Shown in pieces: positions 47,531 to 60,125 of a stretch of 64,000 bases of DNA. This DNA is from Microplitis mediator (taxonomy: Eukaryota; Arthropoda; Insecta; Hymenoptera; Braconidae). How positions within the stretch are numbered: the first letter of the stretch is position 1; each line of letters begins with the position of its first letter. The position numbers were made by a program, and so were the translations under genes. The notes under the pieces are model-generated. The model had not been told where the DNA came from. It saw only the letters and a list, made by a program, of their open reading frames with translations, and searched no databases. Where the stretch lies: NCBI RefSeq assembly GCF_029852145.1, contig NC_079969.1, forward strand, positions 13,619,465 to 13,683,464, written 5' to 3'.

Positions 47531-49292
47531 TGACCGGACGCTTGGATCTTCCAACCTCCCGCGGTGCGTCCGAACGCAGGGGGGTTTGGTAGTTTCCCGA
47601 CCTATCCTCGTTACCAACGCGTACCCGCTCGTTACTGGATGGGCCCGAAGGCCCGTCCATGAATGATCTGCGATTATTTTCCCTTTTTTTTGTACAATCT
47701 ACCATAAAATGCCCCGGTAATTTACAATAATAACAAATCCTTCCATCCCTTTGAGCGTTTACACGTTCGCGGTTGAAATTCGGAGTAGTGAATTCGCTTC
47801 TTGAATTATAATTAGCAGCATTTTGGTTAGCGTTATTACGATTATACTGGTCATTGCTCTGATAGTTATTTCCATAAGAACCGTTGTACCGGCCTTGACC
47901 ACTATTTTCGCTGCTTCTATTACCATGGTTGCCATGCGGGTAGGTATGGTTGCGGGTTCCGTTATTACCGTTGTATCGATTATTAGTTCCGCGATATGGA
48001 TTAAAATTAGTATCATTACCATTATTATATCGATTACTGTTATAGTTATTAGTTGGGTTAGTTGGAAATCGCTCACGAGTATTAACATCTCGATTTAGGT
48101 CCCGTTGATAACACATCAGAGCGCTATGACCGGTTTTATTGCAAATTTGACATACGATAGGCTGCCCCTGTACTACCCCTACCCGTTTCCCATCTCGATT
48201 ATTTGGTAACTCATAGTCAAAGCTTCGGATCGAATAATTTATGTCTCTTCTGGACGGGGTTTTTCCCCCTCAACAATTCTTTAGCGCGTTCATCTTTCTC
48301 GATTTTCACGGATTCGATTGCGGTCTCACGATAAGGTCGGTTTCTCGAGATTTTTTGCTCTACTTCCGGTTTAAGTCCACGTATAAGGGAATCCCGGAAT
48401 TCATTCTCATATCTTAGTTTTTCTGCGGCGGCTAAAGGCTCGTTATTTGGTACTTGCGATTTTACCACGTCTAATATTTGATTTCCTAGTTCAAAAACTC
48501 GATTAGTGTATGACAATGCCGATTCGTCGACGCGCTGAAAAATCCTTCCCATTTCCCCTTGTAATTGGTACAAGGACTTGGGGGGTTTGTACAATTCTTT
48601 TAGATAAGTCAAAAGTGCCTCCACCGTCCTGAAAGTCTGCCCCTGAATAGTTCTCCGCGCTTCGCCCCGTAATTTATTTCGCAGCATTAGCACTAGCTTT
48701 TGCTCGTGTTCCGCGGGTACCATCGCGTGAGCCTCCTTACATCCTTCAATAAAATGGGCTAATGGTATATTTTGGCCCGTAAAATAAGGGACTGCCTCGA
48801 CCGCATATTTAATGGAGTTTGGCAAAACGACATGTATTTCATTCATATTCGGTACTGGTGCTAATTCGTTTCTGTCGACCGGCGCAATTGGTAAATTTTC
48901 AAAGTTAATTTCCCGTCTAACCCGGTCGCCGCCCACTCGCGCTCTTTCTGCTTCTCTAATTCGTTGTTCCTCCCGTTCCTGTTCTTCTCGTAAACGCTCC
49001 CTTCCTCAAGTCGACGTGCGTTCTCCTCCGCACTTACTCTAATTTCGCGGTTCCGTTCAAACGCTCTTTCTTGTTCTTGTCTCGTATGTTCTGCTATTGT
49101 TAATTTGTCAGGACTTTCTCTGATCGTACCTGAAGAACCCGGACGTAAAAATTGTTAGTTAAACAAGGCTCGCTGCTCTGGAGTTAAAGATAGCGGGTCT
49201 ATATTTTGCCAATCGGTACCTTCTATCTGACCTTCGAGTTGCTGTCGATTTTTACTACGCGATCTCGTTACCGGGGGAGTTTGTTTAGGCAT
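47469..49292 (-). pseudogene. gag: Gag polyprotein of the giant element, broken
   Basis: Starts at the ATG at 49292, 29 bases after the primer site. Residues 1-45 end at a TAA (49155-49157). Then follows a charged, coiled-coil-like Glu/Arg segment with a frameshift near 49003. The capsid-like domain spans 48936 to about 48250 (VPYFTGQNIPLAHFIEGCKEAH). Another one-base shift lies in a G5A5C4 run near 48270. Beyond it are two CCHC zinc knuckles (CQICNKTGHSALMC near 48135 and CYYCKLPGHFMVDC near 47710) with an Asn/Tyr/Gly-rich stretch between them. It ends at 47469. Gag packages the element RNA. The breaks are mainly in homopolymers. Confidence 0.9.
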
Positions 49293-49320
49293 GCTCGGAC
49301 ACCGCGGGCATTTCAAACGC

Positions 49321-49339
49321 GATCCCACTTCTGACACCA
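49321..49339 (-). promoter_or_regulatory. Primer-binding site
   Basis: On the minus strand TGGTGTCAGAAGTGGGAT starts 13 bases after the end of the 5' LTR. Its TGG start and position match a tRNA primer site of Ty3/gypsy elements. It proves the element reads leftwards. I cannot name the tRNA with certainty. Confidence 0.75.
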
Positions 49340-49352
49340 AAATTTTTATTTA

Positions 49353-50471
49353 TGTTACGTCGAAGCAACATAACATATATCCCAGTCCCTTATTTTGAGT
49401 CAAGACACTTAAGTCCTTTACTCGGGTAACGGGGACCACGTTATTTAGTGCCGAGCATGAATAACAGGGATTATAGGAGAAGTGTATGTGCGTTCTTAAA
49501 ATTAGAAAATAAAAATGTAAGGACTTACTACTTTTGCTGGTTTATTAAAACAATTACTTTGAAAGTACAACGACGATGAGTTAGGCTGTAGTCTGCGTGG
49601 CTGGACCGTACACTCGGACACCTCCCGAGTTGGACTGCTTCTGATTGGCGGCAAGTCGGTGGAGGTGAATTACGTTGCAGGTGCTTCTGATTTACTTGAC
49701 AATTTCGCTGGTCACTATTACTTGCACTAATTCACTGCCGCACTCGAGTGAAAAATTATTCGGATTGTCAAAGGGTTGTAACAAGATTACGAAGTGACGA
49801 TTTCCCCGATGATTTCCGTTAAATTAAGATCGAATCGAGCTAAATCTCGAGAGAATTTATGAGATGTACGTTAGTTAAATTTTATTGGTAAATTTAGAAC
49901 TGCACTGACTATCGAGAAAAGTGTTAAGAATTTATTATCAATTTGTTACAATACGGAATAAATTGATTAAATCGAAATCTAAATGAATTATTTGAGATGA
50001 TTTTATTACAATTGAAGGTTAGAGAAATATACTAAAAAAATTAAAAACAGCAGAGAGATTCGTAACAACCGATGAGTCTTTTTATACTCTCGAGACTGGA
50101 TACTAGTGAGGGAGAATTTTTGGAATATTGGGGTACTGGAGGGTTATTTTTCTGAATTGTGTAGGGGACATGGGTGGTTCAATTTTGAGAAAACCAATAT
50201 GCCTTGATTTAGTTACAGGAGGGTGGTAAATCCGGCATCTTGGTAAAGGAGATAGCTACATAATTACCTTAGAGTTGAGAGAGATACAAATTGTGATAAG
50301 GAGGGAAGTAGGTGGGCCCTAGGTATGTAGTTACTAGAATTTTGGAAGAGGCGGGATAAGACATTACGTGATAGGGTAATGAGGAAGTGGAGGAAGTAAT
50401 AGTCGAGATTTTCTTTATCCTAGGCGAATGTATAAGTTAGATAGGTAGCTAGGCCAGGCAAGTAGGGGCCA
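49353..50471 (-). mobile_element. 5' LTR of the giant Ty3/gypsy-type element
   Basis: The partner of the LTR at 16249-17362 in direct orientation, with TG...CA ends, 1.12 kb. In the minus sense it is followed by the primer site and gag. One 4-5 bp indel and about 25 substitutions separate the two LTRs. It should hold the promoter, although no clear TATA element could be singled out. Confidence 0.88.
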
Positions 50472-51786
50472 TTGATAAGCTCCTTGTTGAATTCTTATCT
50501 TGTGAATACAATGATTCTCGACTCCCAGAGCTAGTAACAATGGCTACTCTGGACATCATAATTTACAAGAGATTCTTTATTATAATCTTGGTTTTATATT
50601 CATGTTTACACAGCTGCTTCTGGTTGGTAACGTCTTTCTTTTAATTCGGAGAATCAGTACCGAGGTAATATTAAGATTTATTATCTTGCCGTTGAAAACG
50701 CGGAGTAGCCGTTATCTCTAACTAGAACTAGCAAGGTGGATAGAAAAGAAAAGTATGTACTAGGTTTAAATTTTTATAAAAAACCGGATGTGAGTGAGTC
50801 TCGGTAAATATGGGGTAGTCAGATGATGACTCACTGCGGGTAAAAGAACGCAGTTGAGGAATTTAGCCTCGATAATAATTTTTTATTTTATATTTAAATT
50901 CCGAGAACTACCGACGATCGCCTCGTACGTTTATGCCTGTTTAGCCGAATTTAATAATCTTCCATTGTGAGCACTTGCAAGATAGAAAAAAAAGACTGAG
51001 TTTACTAACGATGAAATGCTCGCAAGAGCATTATTTTTGTTCGTTATGATAGCCATTAAAAAAAAATTCCTGAGCACCTTAGAACGTAACACTGAGTCCC
51101 ATGCTGTATAGCTCGAAAGCAGTTTAAATATTAACGTCTGCTATATAGTATATGCGACCAATATATAAATTATGACATGACTTTGCTTACCGAAAATACC
51201 CTTCTTACTACGGGATCAACATCTCCGATTTTTAAATTAGGAAATATTGAAAATTCCACCTCATTTTCTCAATTACTTCCGGAAAATCAAAATAATATAT
51301 TTTTTACGATATTTGTAAGTCATTTGGGCTATATAATCACTAAAAGGACAATCTTAATAATTCTGTCAGATGAAGGACCTTGATTTTATTATATTCATTT
51401 AGTTTTATTGGAACCTGTTCATATATTTATTATAATTACTACTTATATTAATTAATATTATTTTAATAACCATTGCCAATCATACGAAACTTAAGTATTA
51501 TTTGACCAGTATCATTGTCTATTGTATTTTGATTAAACATGTTATTCTACTACACGTTTCGTCACTGCTGCAGACAGAAAAACTTATATTCCATTACGCT
51601 GGATTTAATATCTTTAATTTAGATAATTTCGAACTTTATCTACATTAATGATTCGAAATTAATAATTTTACTTGCAATAAAATATTAATTTGATGTATTT
51701 GCAATAAGTAATTAAATTATTATAATATTTTTCTAATAACACTAACCCATGTTAAAATATGTCAATGTTAATATTTAATGTTTTAT
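50472..51786. other. Flank of the giant element, no gene seen
   Basis: 1.3 kb of unassigned AT-rich sequence. The 'ttgat' directly after the LTR also follows the other LTR internally, so the exact LTR end is uncertain by a few bases. A 68-aa plus-strand ORF at 51177-51383 has no recognisable domain. Confidence 0.4.
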
Positions 51787-52264
51787 TTAACCCTTAACCG
51801 CCTTATGGGGTGATTAGTAACCACAGGCTTAAAAAAAGTGAGATCTGAGGTCTTAAACCTTTCAAATATATACAATAAACCCCATCTGCCGGTGACAGAC
51901 ATGTGTGAGATGTGACTTCACTACATAGAAAGCCAAAGAAATGCACAGTAGCGTTGTGAGCGTTCGTTTTATCGGCCTGGGGTAACTAGTTACCCCAGTG
52001 TGGCCGTAACCGCAGTTCAGTAACAATATTTATTTTATTCTTATCAACTTATTTCAGTGTCAATCGATAAAATAAAGGTAAGTTCTTCATTTTTTAGTAA
52101 TAAAAAATATATTTTTCTCAATTGATCTATAAATTGTCTTATTGAGAAGGTTATTTGCATGTTTGCATGTTTAGGTTTCCACTATATTTAAATGGTGTAT
52201 TACCGTACGATGGACGGTGTGGCTCAAGAAGTTATAGATCAAATTGAACGGAATATAGCATAGT

Positions 52265-52337
52265 GCCGGATAGCTCAACTGGTAGAGCACTCGGCGCGAT
52301 ATTGAACTGGTCTGGGTTCAATTCCTAGTTCGAGCTA
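52265..52337 (+). repeat. tRNA-like sequence, plus copy
   Basis: Has a D-arm/A-box 'tagctcaactggtagagca' and a B-box 'gggttcaattcc'. The anticodon arm 'tcggcgcgatattga' lacks the conserved U33, and the acceptor stem does not close well. A tRNA pseudogene or SINE-like part is the best call. Confidence 0.5.
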
Positions 52338-52550
52338 TCTATATTTTTCTGAATTTATCTATAAATTGTCTTATTGAGAAGGTTTGCGTGGTTCAGGTTT
52401 CCACTATATTTAAATGGTCTATAACTTATTGAGCCACACCGTCCATCGTACGGTAATACACCATTTAAATATAGTGGAAACCTAAAACATGCAAACATGC
52501 AAATAACCTTCTCAATAAGACAATTTATAGATAAATTGAGAACAATATAG

Positions 52551-52626
52551 ATAGCCCGAACTGGGAATCGAACCCAGACCAATTCGGTATCGCGCCGAGT
52601 GCTCTACCTGTTAAGCCATCCAGCCC
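52551..52626 (-). repeat. tRNA-like sequence, inverted copy
   Basis: An inverted copy of the one at 52265-52337, with a better preserved B-box (gggttcgattccc). The surrounding 'tttccactatatttaaatgg' and 'cgtacgatggacggtgtggctca' segments are inverted too, so the pair forms a large hairpin. No credible anticodon can be read. Confidence 0.5.
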
Positions 52627-53329
52627 TATACCATATTCGATCAATTTGATTTATAACTTATTGAGCCACACCGCCCATCGTACGGTAATACACCATTTAA
52701 ATATAGCGGAAACCTAAACATGCAAACATGCAAAGAACCTTCTCAAGAAAAGAAATTATTCATAAATATGTATTTTTAAGACGATAAAACGCGCAAGAAG
52801 TCCATTTCATGATTTGTAATTTTTTTAATTTTTCCTTCCAGCAATTTTGCAAAATAACTATACTTTTTGAAGAATTGGTGGATACTGTTATTTTTTTGTG
52901 GTAGTGGTATATATTGTGCGGACAACCCTAAAGTTTTAGTCGTTAATATTGCAAATGGCGGAGTAATGAATTTTTTTGCAAAAAAAGCCATTTTTTCAGA
53001 ATTTTGACCTATATGACCAGTTTTTAGAACGCCATCTATAAATTAACCAAGTTAAACCATTAGAAATATTGAAGAACTCGTCAACGAACGTGACCCAATT
53101 AGTTAAAAGTCTCAAAAACATTTACACATCTTGTCTAGCCGGGTTTTTCAGCGTGGGGTAATGAGTTACTCCATGTGGCCGTTATGAGGCCTGATGGAGG
53201 TGTGGCCGTTATGGGTTAGTAATTTTTTAAATCAGTTAAAAATTTATTTATTATTCATTAAATAACCAAATTTCTGAACTATAAAACTTTATTTTAATAT
53301 TAGCCTTACTACCTTGAATTGGAAGCAGC

Positions 53330-53580
53330 TTCATCGAAATTGTAATAATTCTAATGTAGCATATAAATGATTCCCATGATAGCATAGGAATGATTACCAT
53401 GCTAGCATAGGAATGATTACCAAGCTAGCATGGCTAGCGTTACCATTCATAATCGGACAAGCTACTATGTCAAATAAATAATGCGGCTAAAAAACTTGCG
53501 TTACCATGCTACATGGTAATAATTACTATGTTACATTGGAGAATACACAATTTACTTCTCTCTGTGTAGTTTGCATCTAT
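53330..53580. repeat. MITE with 'gctagcataggaatgattacc' motifs
   Basis: Repeated 'agcataggaatgattacca' units and a right end 'cttctctctgtgtag'. It is related to the fragment at 16047-16248. Confidence 0.6.
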
Positions 53581-54219
53581 TATATAAAAAAAATCCAAAG
53601 CTCAGAAAAAAATGATTAGACATGAGCCTGCTGGAGTGTGACACGCGTTAAAATCTCCGGACAAAATATCTCCGACAAAATATCCCCGACAAATTATCCC
53701 AGGACAAAATATTTCCCGACAGAATCTTACAATAGTTCAGAAGTTCAATTATAAATCATATTAATAAATGAGTTTCAATTTAAATATATTATTATTAGAA
53801 TTTGAAATTTAAAGAATTGTCTTGACAAATGTAAAAGAAAAGTGTGAAAATTATGAGAAAAATCGCGCATCCAATCATGAGAAAAATCATGCATCAAATC
53901 ACGAGACAAGCGTGCAAAAATTCGTGCATAAAATCATGAGAAAGTCGCGCACAAAATCATGAAAAAAATCATGCGTAAAATCGTGAGAAAATTGTGCACA
54001 AAATCATGAGAAAAATCATGAGGAAATCGTGCACACAAAATCCGTGAAAATTGGCACAGAACGATAACAAGCTTATGTGTTGGTCTATTCGAACATAAAC
54101 ACATACAAAATCCATGATAAAAGATCACAGCACAATAACAAGCGAATTAAAATTCTTTAATAATGTTCTTAATTAATTGGAAATTCCTTATTCATTCGCT
54201 TTAATAGGCGGCATGAAAG
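53581..54219. repeat. Degenerate tandem words, non-coding
   Basis: Recurring 'aatcatgagaaaaatcgtgc'-like pieces between 53850 and 54060, about 27-30 bp apart, and 'ccgacaaaatatc' words at 53655-53720. No gene. Confidence 0.5.
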
Positions 54220-54655
54220 TGGTTGACCGTGCAGGCTATCTCTGAAATTTTCCGTCTTGGACCCAAAACGCAATGGGCCGAATCTAAGAATAAAACTTTT
54301 TTTTTTTTATATATCATTACAGAGATACATTGTTCCTGAGATATTTTTTTCGAAAAAACCAATTCATGGCTGGTTTAGGAAATTTATTTAGCTACAATTT
54401 GCTTTTAGTGTTTCTCTGTACGACAATTCGCTGCTGAGATATCAGCCTTTAAATGAAAAAGGATCTTTTTGTCCTTGATTATCTACATCTCAGCAACTAA
54501 TGGTCGCACAGTAATTTTGAGGGCAGCTTTAGATCTCGAATACCCCACAAGCCTCATTCTCGATTAAAAAAAAAAATTTTTTTATCCTTAATATTAATTT
54601 GAATAACCTACAAAAAATGGACTTTTTAAGATTTTTTAGTTAAGGTTCCGTCGAA
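54220..54655 (-). repeat. Partial inverted copy of the 28.7-29.7 kb repeat
   Basis: 'ggaaatttatttagctacaatttgc' and 'gctgagatatcagcctt' match 29375-29455 in reverse complement. Confidence 0.65.
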
Positions 54656-54699
54656 AACGGAAGTCCTAAAATAATGGTCATCATAATAATATAAAGAAT

Positions 54700-56065
54700 T
54701 TAAATAACTAAATGAGTCCCCATCTAGCGGTGCTCAAATTCATTTCGTCGCCAACTTGGGTCGCACCACGAACGCGCGCGCTCAACATAGCGTCGGTTTC
54801 GCTGTACATCTTCGTTGCACTCACGCCTTCAGCGTATCTCTGTCACTCGGGTGTCTAAGTTTCCGTTTCGTCGAAGACGCAACCCGGCTTCGTCGCGTCT
54901 TTTCGTCAGTTGACTACAAGTCTTCATATCGTACGCACTCGCTGTGAACATTCTGTCTATAATTACCAAGCCAATAATTAAATCATTAATAACTGCTTAA
55001 TTAATTGATAATCGTATTCAATTTTAATCTATCGGTGGAGGATAAGTATTTCCCGATATTATTCATTTATCGTTTGGATTCATTTCGTTAAATTTAAACC
55101 TTCTCTCGCAATAATAAGACCGTGAGTTTATTGCGTCGCAATACGAACAAGTCGGAACTTGTAGCGCGTGGGTCTCACCTCTTCAATCTCGGATATTTAG
55201 TCGTGTTTTCGTTAATTATTCAATTGAATTGTGTTTGAGATTTAATATTAAAATCCGTATTAATATTGAATAATAATAACTTCAATAATATTGAATATTT
55301 AATAATTATTCAATTGTACTGATTTCAGTCAAGTTATCGGGTTTATTCGCTTTCGTCTTGAACATTAATTTACTTGTGCAGTGATTAAATATTAATAATT
55401 ATCAGTTATATTTAATAATCATAATCTAAATAATACTAAGAGTTTGATATACTTGTCCGCGCTTTATCACTATCAACGCACCTTGCCGTGATCGCATACA
55501 TCAGATCTAACCTTACGCATACAGGCCTTGTCGCCGTCCATAATCTATCAATACAACTTGATTAGATTTCAACTTAACTTCATTCAAACACATAGCCTCT
55601 GTCGCAATCAATAATCTATCAATACAAATTGATCGGATTCGAATCTAACTTCATTCAACACATAGCCTCTGTCGCAATCAATAATCTATCAATACCAAAT
55701 TGATCAAACATAATCTAACGTACGTTTCAAATGCCTAGTCGCACAATTCAAATCATATAACCAATCTGATCAATCGGTAACATCACCTCAGCGCACCGAA
55801 AGCTTTCAAAACAATCATTCGTTCTATAGTACCACGTACTATCTAATCATCCCACAGTGGACAATTGAGCTCTCGCTCTTAATATACAGACGTGTATATT
55901 CTTTTACAATCAACTCGATCCAAGATCGAACTAAGTACGACGATCCAGCATCACATACTCTCTAACTTATACGACGATCCAACATCGCGTAATCTTTCAC
56001 TGTATCCGTTCTCACGTATACAGCACATACATACATATTCACACACACACACACACACATATACA
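54700..56065. other. Unassigned region, GC-richer start, 80-bp tandem repeats
   Basis: 54720-54960 is clearly GC-richer than its surroundings (CG-rich words) but has only short ORFs. It could be the untranslated start of an unknown gene or element. At 55521-55740 there are about three copies of a unit with 'cctctgtcgcaatcaataatctatcaatac', 75-83 bp apart. No coding region was recognised. Confidence 0.4.
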
Positions 56066-57089
56066 TTAGGGTGATCCAAAAAATAACAAATTTTTTTTTT
56101 TTTCTTCCAAACAGGTTCAAAAGTTTCATTTAGATAAAAAAAGACGCCTGTGAAAATTAGAGCTCTTAATATTAACATTAAGAGGTTCCTCATCGCACTT
56201 TTCTATTTTCCGTAAGAATAACATGGGAAAAATTTTTTTTACGTCTTCTGATTTTTATAAGTAGCTAACGATGCGTCATAGAAATAACCGGCAGGCATAT
56301 TTTTGTAGGGAATTGAATGCTCTACAAAAAAAGATTCTTATCATTTTTTGAGGAATCTATTTGTTCAAAAGTTATTTGAGGTTGAAGTCGAATTTATATT
56401 AAATTTTGAGATTTTCTACTTTTCCGGCGAAACTATCAGACTTATTACAAAATATTATCAGACCTCTTTTGTAGACAATTTTATTCCCTAAAAGTTATCT
56501 CTCATAAAGTTTTTTCGAATTCCGCATTGTTTTCTAGTAATTTTTATTTTAATGTCATGCTCATAAAAAAATAGTCTTCTGATCGATTTTAAGAGCTTGA
56601 CATTAAAATAAAAATAACTAGAAAACAATGCGGAATTCGAAAAAACTTTATTCGAAATAACTTTTAGGGAATAAAATTGTCTACAAAAAAGGTCTGATGA
56701 TATTTTGAAATAAGTCTGATAGTTTCGCCGGAAAAGTAGAAAATCTTAAAATTTAATATGAATTCGACTTCAACCTCAAATAACTTTTGAACAAATAGAT
56801 TCCTCAAAAAATGATAAGAATCTTTTTTTGTAGAGCATTCAATTCCCTACAAAAATATGCCTGCCATTTATTCCTATGACGCATCGTTAGCTACTTATAA
56901 AAATCAGAAGACGTAAAAAAAATTTTTCCCATGTTATTCTTATGGGAAATAGAAAAGTGCGATGAGGAACCTCTTAATGTGAATATTAAGAGCTCTAATT
57001 TTCACAGGCGTCTTTTTTTATCTAAATGAAACTTTTAAACCTGTTTGGAAGAAAAAAAAAAAAGTTTGTTATTTTTTGGATCACCCTAA
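56066..57089. mobile_element. Palindromic MITE, 1.02 kb
   Basis: Ends TTAGGGTGATCC and GGATCACCCTAA. The arms are near-perfect inverted copies over nearly the whole length and meet near 56575. TATACA flanks both sides (56060-56065 and 57090-57095). It shares TTAGGGT ends with the 20205-22646 element, suggesting one transposase family. Confidence 0.9.
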
Positions 57090-57419
57090 TATACATACAA
57101 TCATACGTTCAATATCTTGTGCCAATTGTTCAACGAGTTAGTATCATTATCATATCTTAACTCTCTCAATCTTTCTCATTGTAACTTTTTCAAAGGGTTT
57201 TATGCCGTAGTGCTTTCCCTCACATTTTTGGGTCAAAATATACTCTTCATTGTTGATATACCCAAACCACGACTTTCATTAAATAATGCCTATTTATCCT
57301 ATTCATCCTTATAATCACTTTATTTAAATTAGATCATTAACTTAATTTAATTTACAGATAAATATAGATTTTCAAAATACGAAATAAATGATGAAAAATA
57401 ATAGGGAACATTTTCCCGC

Positions 57420-57800
57420 AAACAGTTAATCAACTGCTGCTTTAAGAATATTGATGGAAAGGGGAATGTTGCCAGGTGATTTTACAGCTTTATGTACCCC
57501 CAAAAGTCCTGGAAATTTTCAAAACGATTCATTGAACTGTTTGTCCGGGCCGATTGTTTAAAGTTTTACAAAACAATCAAAGGAACACGTTTTGTTCCAT
57601 AAATTGTGATATCATCTTCAAAGTAAAAAAATGAATTTTTTAAGGATTTTCTTTCTTTTTTGCGTTAGTTATTCAGTAAATGTAAGGTAAAGTTATTTTT
57701 ATCAAATCATAAATGCTGACTGTAGAAATGTATAAAATTTCATGAGATTTTATCAGGCCATTTTCAGCATAAAATTTCATGAAAAAATTTTTTCCCGAGA
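57420..57800 (-). repeat. Partial inverted copy of the 28.7-29.7 kb repeat
   Basis: 'ttgaactgtttgtccgggccgattg' and 'acaaaacaatcaaagg' correspond to 29015-29080 in reverse. Confidence 0.65.
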
Positions 57801-58425
57801 TAATGATTGTGCATTTGAAAGATGCAATCTTTTTGAATGTAAGTTTTTTCATTGTGTTTGGGCGAGAACTAAAAATAATTAGTTTATAAATTTATTGGTG
57901 TTTAGTAATAAATTTATTATTATGGAGTTTATATTTAAGAGCAGATTATATTGTCTTTTGACTGTTGCAAACTCAGAGTGGATGTTAGAGTGGTGGACTG
58001 TATTGGATGACTCTGGTACTGGTGATGGTTTCAACAGGATAGGTGAAACACTCCCGTGGCTGACGATCTCGCTGTGTCTAGCTTGGCAGGGTCAAGCTGC
58101 TGCTGACGTGATCTGGCGGTCTCAGAAACGGTACAGGACTCTGGTTCTTGGACTGGAGACTCACAGCGCTCGTTCAAACTCGTACTTTGCTCGTTCAGTT
58201 CGTAGTTTCTCGTTCGCAGTGATTAAGCAGCAACTGTTGGGAATAATGTGTCGTTAGTGGCTTGCTCGGATATTAAAGAGATAGCTGCAGATCAGCTTAG
58301 GAGTCAGAAGATGATACTGGAGTTCTCGCACGCTACGCATGGGCGTTGCGGGAGACTCGAACAGAGCACAGTTAAATTATAGCTTAAGTAGACAGGTGCA
58401 CGGTCACAAGAACATCTCGAGCTTC
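57801..58425. other. Unassigned region
   Basis: A 120-aa plus-strand frame at 57895-58257 has no recognisable domain and ends in the GC-richer repeat zone. I do not call it a gene. Confidence 0.35.
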
Positions 58426-59010
58426 GTTTCTCATCTAGCCGATCCACCACAACGACTGACGGGTCGCCAAGGCGGTGTCCCGGTCGCGGAGAACCAGGGA
58501 CCAGTCTGGGGTAAGGCCTTGGCGAAGACTGGGGGCGGGTCAGCCATTGTGATGCAATCGGCAAGGGCAGGAAGATGATGCTGTCTGCTAGGGCATCTGA
58601 CAGTTCACCAGGAGGTGCCCCGGCCGCAGGTGAGCCGGGACCAGACACTGAAAGAGCTTATGACGTACTGGGAGAGGTCAGATGCGGACTAGTCAGGTGA
58701 GAATCCAGTAGGTACCTCTCGAAACTCTCATCTAGCCGATCCACCACAACGACTGACGGGTCGCCAAGGCGGTGTTCCGGTCGCAGAGAACCAGGGACCG
58801 TTCTGGGTAAGGCCTTGGCGAAGACTGGGGGCAGGTCAGCCATTATGGTGCTCTCGGTAAGGAGAGAATACCCGAAAGGATTCTCCAGAGTAGATGTGGT
58901 CCGCTATAACTACTGACGAGTCACAAGGTGATGCCCCGGTCGCAAGTGAACCGGGACCAGACTCAGGAAAACCTTGTGACGAACTGGTAAAAGGTCAGTC
59001 ATTATAGTTC
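58426..59010. repeat. Tandem repeat, unit about 300 bp
   Basis: 'ctcatctagccgatccaccacaacg' to 'actgggggcgggtcagccatt' (58430-58550) recurs at 58727-58845 with few changes. A third, diverged copy follows at 58890-59005 ('gatgccccggtcgcaagtgaacc'). The unit is GC-rich compared with the window. ORFs through it lack domains. Confidence 0.8.
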
Positions 59011-59940
59011 GACCCACTTAGAGCGTCAGAGTATTGACAACATGCGAGAGAGAATAGCAATTGAATCTGTTTACATACCGAAAGTAACCCAGGTTGTAAT
59101 TTACTTAGACCTGAGTTTGGTGGTGGAGTGCTGGTAGTCTGCGGCTGGATATCACGGTCACACCAGTGCGGGGTGAGCTGATGCAGATGAAAGATGACCA
59201 CGAGCTGCTGAGTACTCTGGATGCTGCGTACTTGTTTCTTGATGGTAATAATTGCCCGCTAAACTGGGATTAACTGAATAATTATAACTGAACGATTATT
59301 GATTTCACTGTGTCAGGAAAAGAATTGATTGAACTGATATTTGTAAACTATTGTGGAGCTGGTCAGGAAAATTGACAAGTTTGGAAACACTCGATGTGCT
59401 CGGTGTGAAAGGTCAGAGAATGACTGACTGGAAAACAACGGCAATGAGTTGGTGCAGACTGCCAGTATGCTAAAAAAAAGGTTCAAGAAACTGGTTTGGA
59501 AGTTTCTCGAGTTTTCCATTTTCCTAAGAGCGTGAGAAAGTTCTGTAAAATTATTTATAGTAAAAAGTTATGTATAAAAAAAATGGGAACGAAATCTGGC
59601 GACCAAATGTTCGCGTGGAAGAGCTGCGTATGCGGGTGAAAGGCTCGCGCTGTGTACGGAAAGGATCAACTTTTATGGCCCCGAACCCGGGACGGTCATA
59701 AAAGTAGGTACACGGGCGATGTTGCGAGTAGCGCGGAGCTGAAATATTTAGTTTAAAAAGAAAGAATTATAATTTTGAATGTTTTATTTTATTTCTAAAA
59801 TGCACAGTTGTTAGTTTCTTGTAACAATTATTTTTAATTAATTTTTTGATGTATCAATTTTCAACACATTGATAATGACCAAAACATAGGAAAAAGACCC
59901 ATAGGCTTATTGGAATGGGAATCGAGAGTTAATATAATTT
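59011..59940. other. Unassigned sequence
   Basis: Moderately GC-rich patches (59100-59200, 59600-59740) but only short ORFs. It may belong to the same unknown element as the 300-bp repeats. No boundaries could be set. Confidence 0.35.
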
Positions 59941-59949
59941 ATTGCTACT

Positions 59950-60125
59950 TAAAAAATCGGTCTATCGGTTGACCCTGCGGGCCAGCCCTAAAACTTCCCG
60001 CTGTTTTCAAGCTCCTTGAGATCGAAAACATTATTGTGAATACATTTTCGAGCTCTTCGAGCTCAAAAATACTTTTGTATGCCGTTGTTTTAAAAAAAAC
60101 CGGTTTTTAGCATTTCTTTCTAAAC
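59950..60125 (-). repeat. Microsatellite-type repeat, copy 5, first part
   Basis: An inverted copy: 'ggttgaccctgcgggccagccc', 'aacttcccgctg' and 'agcatttctttct' match 13500-13605. It is interrupted at about 60126 and resumes near 61372. Confidence 0.75.

Larger units (their letters stand above)
51791..53215. mobile_element. Possible piggyBac-type non-autonomous element
   Basis: TTAA precedes the left end CCCTTAACCGCC, and the right end GGCCGTTATGGG is followed by TTAG. The ends are inverted copies at 10 of 12 positions. Subterminal 'ggggtaactagttacccc' and 'tgtggccgtaacc' motifs occur on both sides. There is no transposase. Inside are the inverted tRNA-like repeats. The changed right TTAA and short ends keep this tentative. 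Confidence 0.45.

Noticed and set aside
52265..52626. Functional tRNA genes
   Set aside because: The anticodon loops lack U33 and the acceptor stems do not close. The two copies sit in an inverted repeat, so they are tRNA-derived repeats.
57895..58257. 120-aa ORF before the 300-bp repeats
   Set aside because: No recognisable domain. It lies in a repeat-rich region and extends only because the sequence there is GC-richer.
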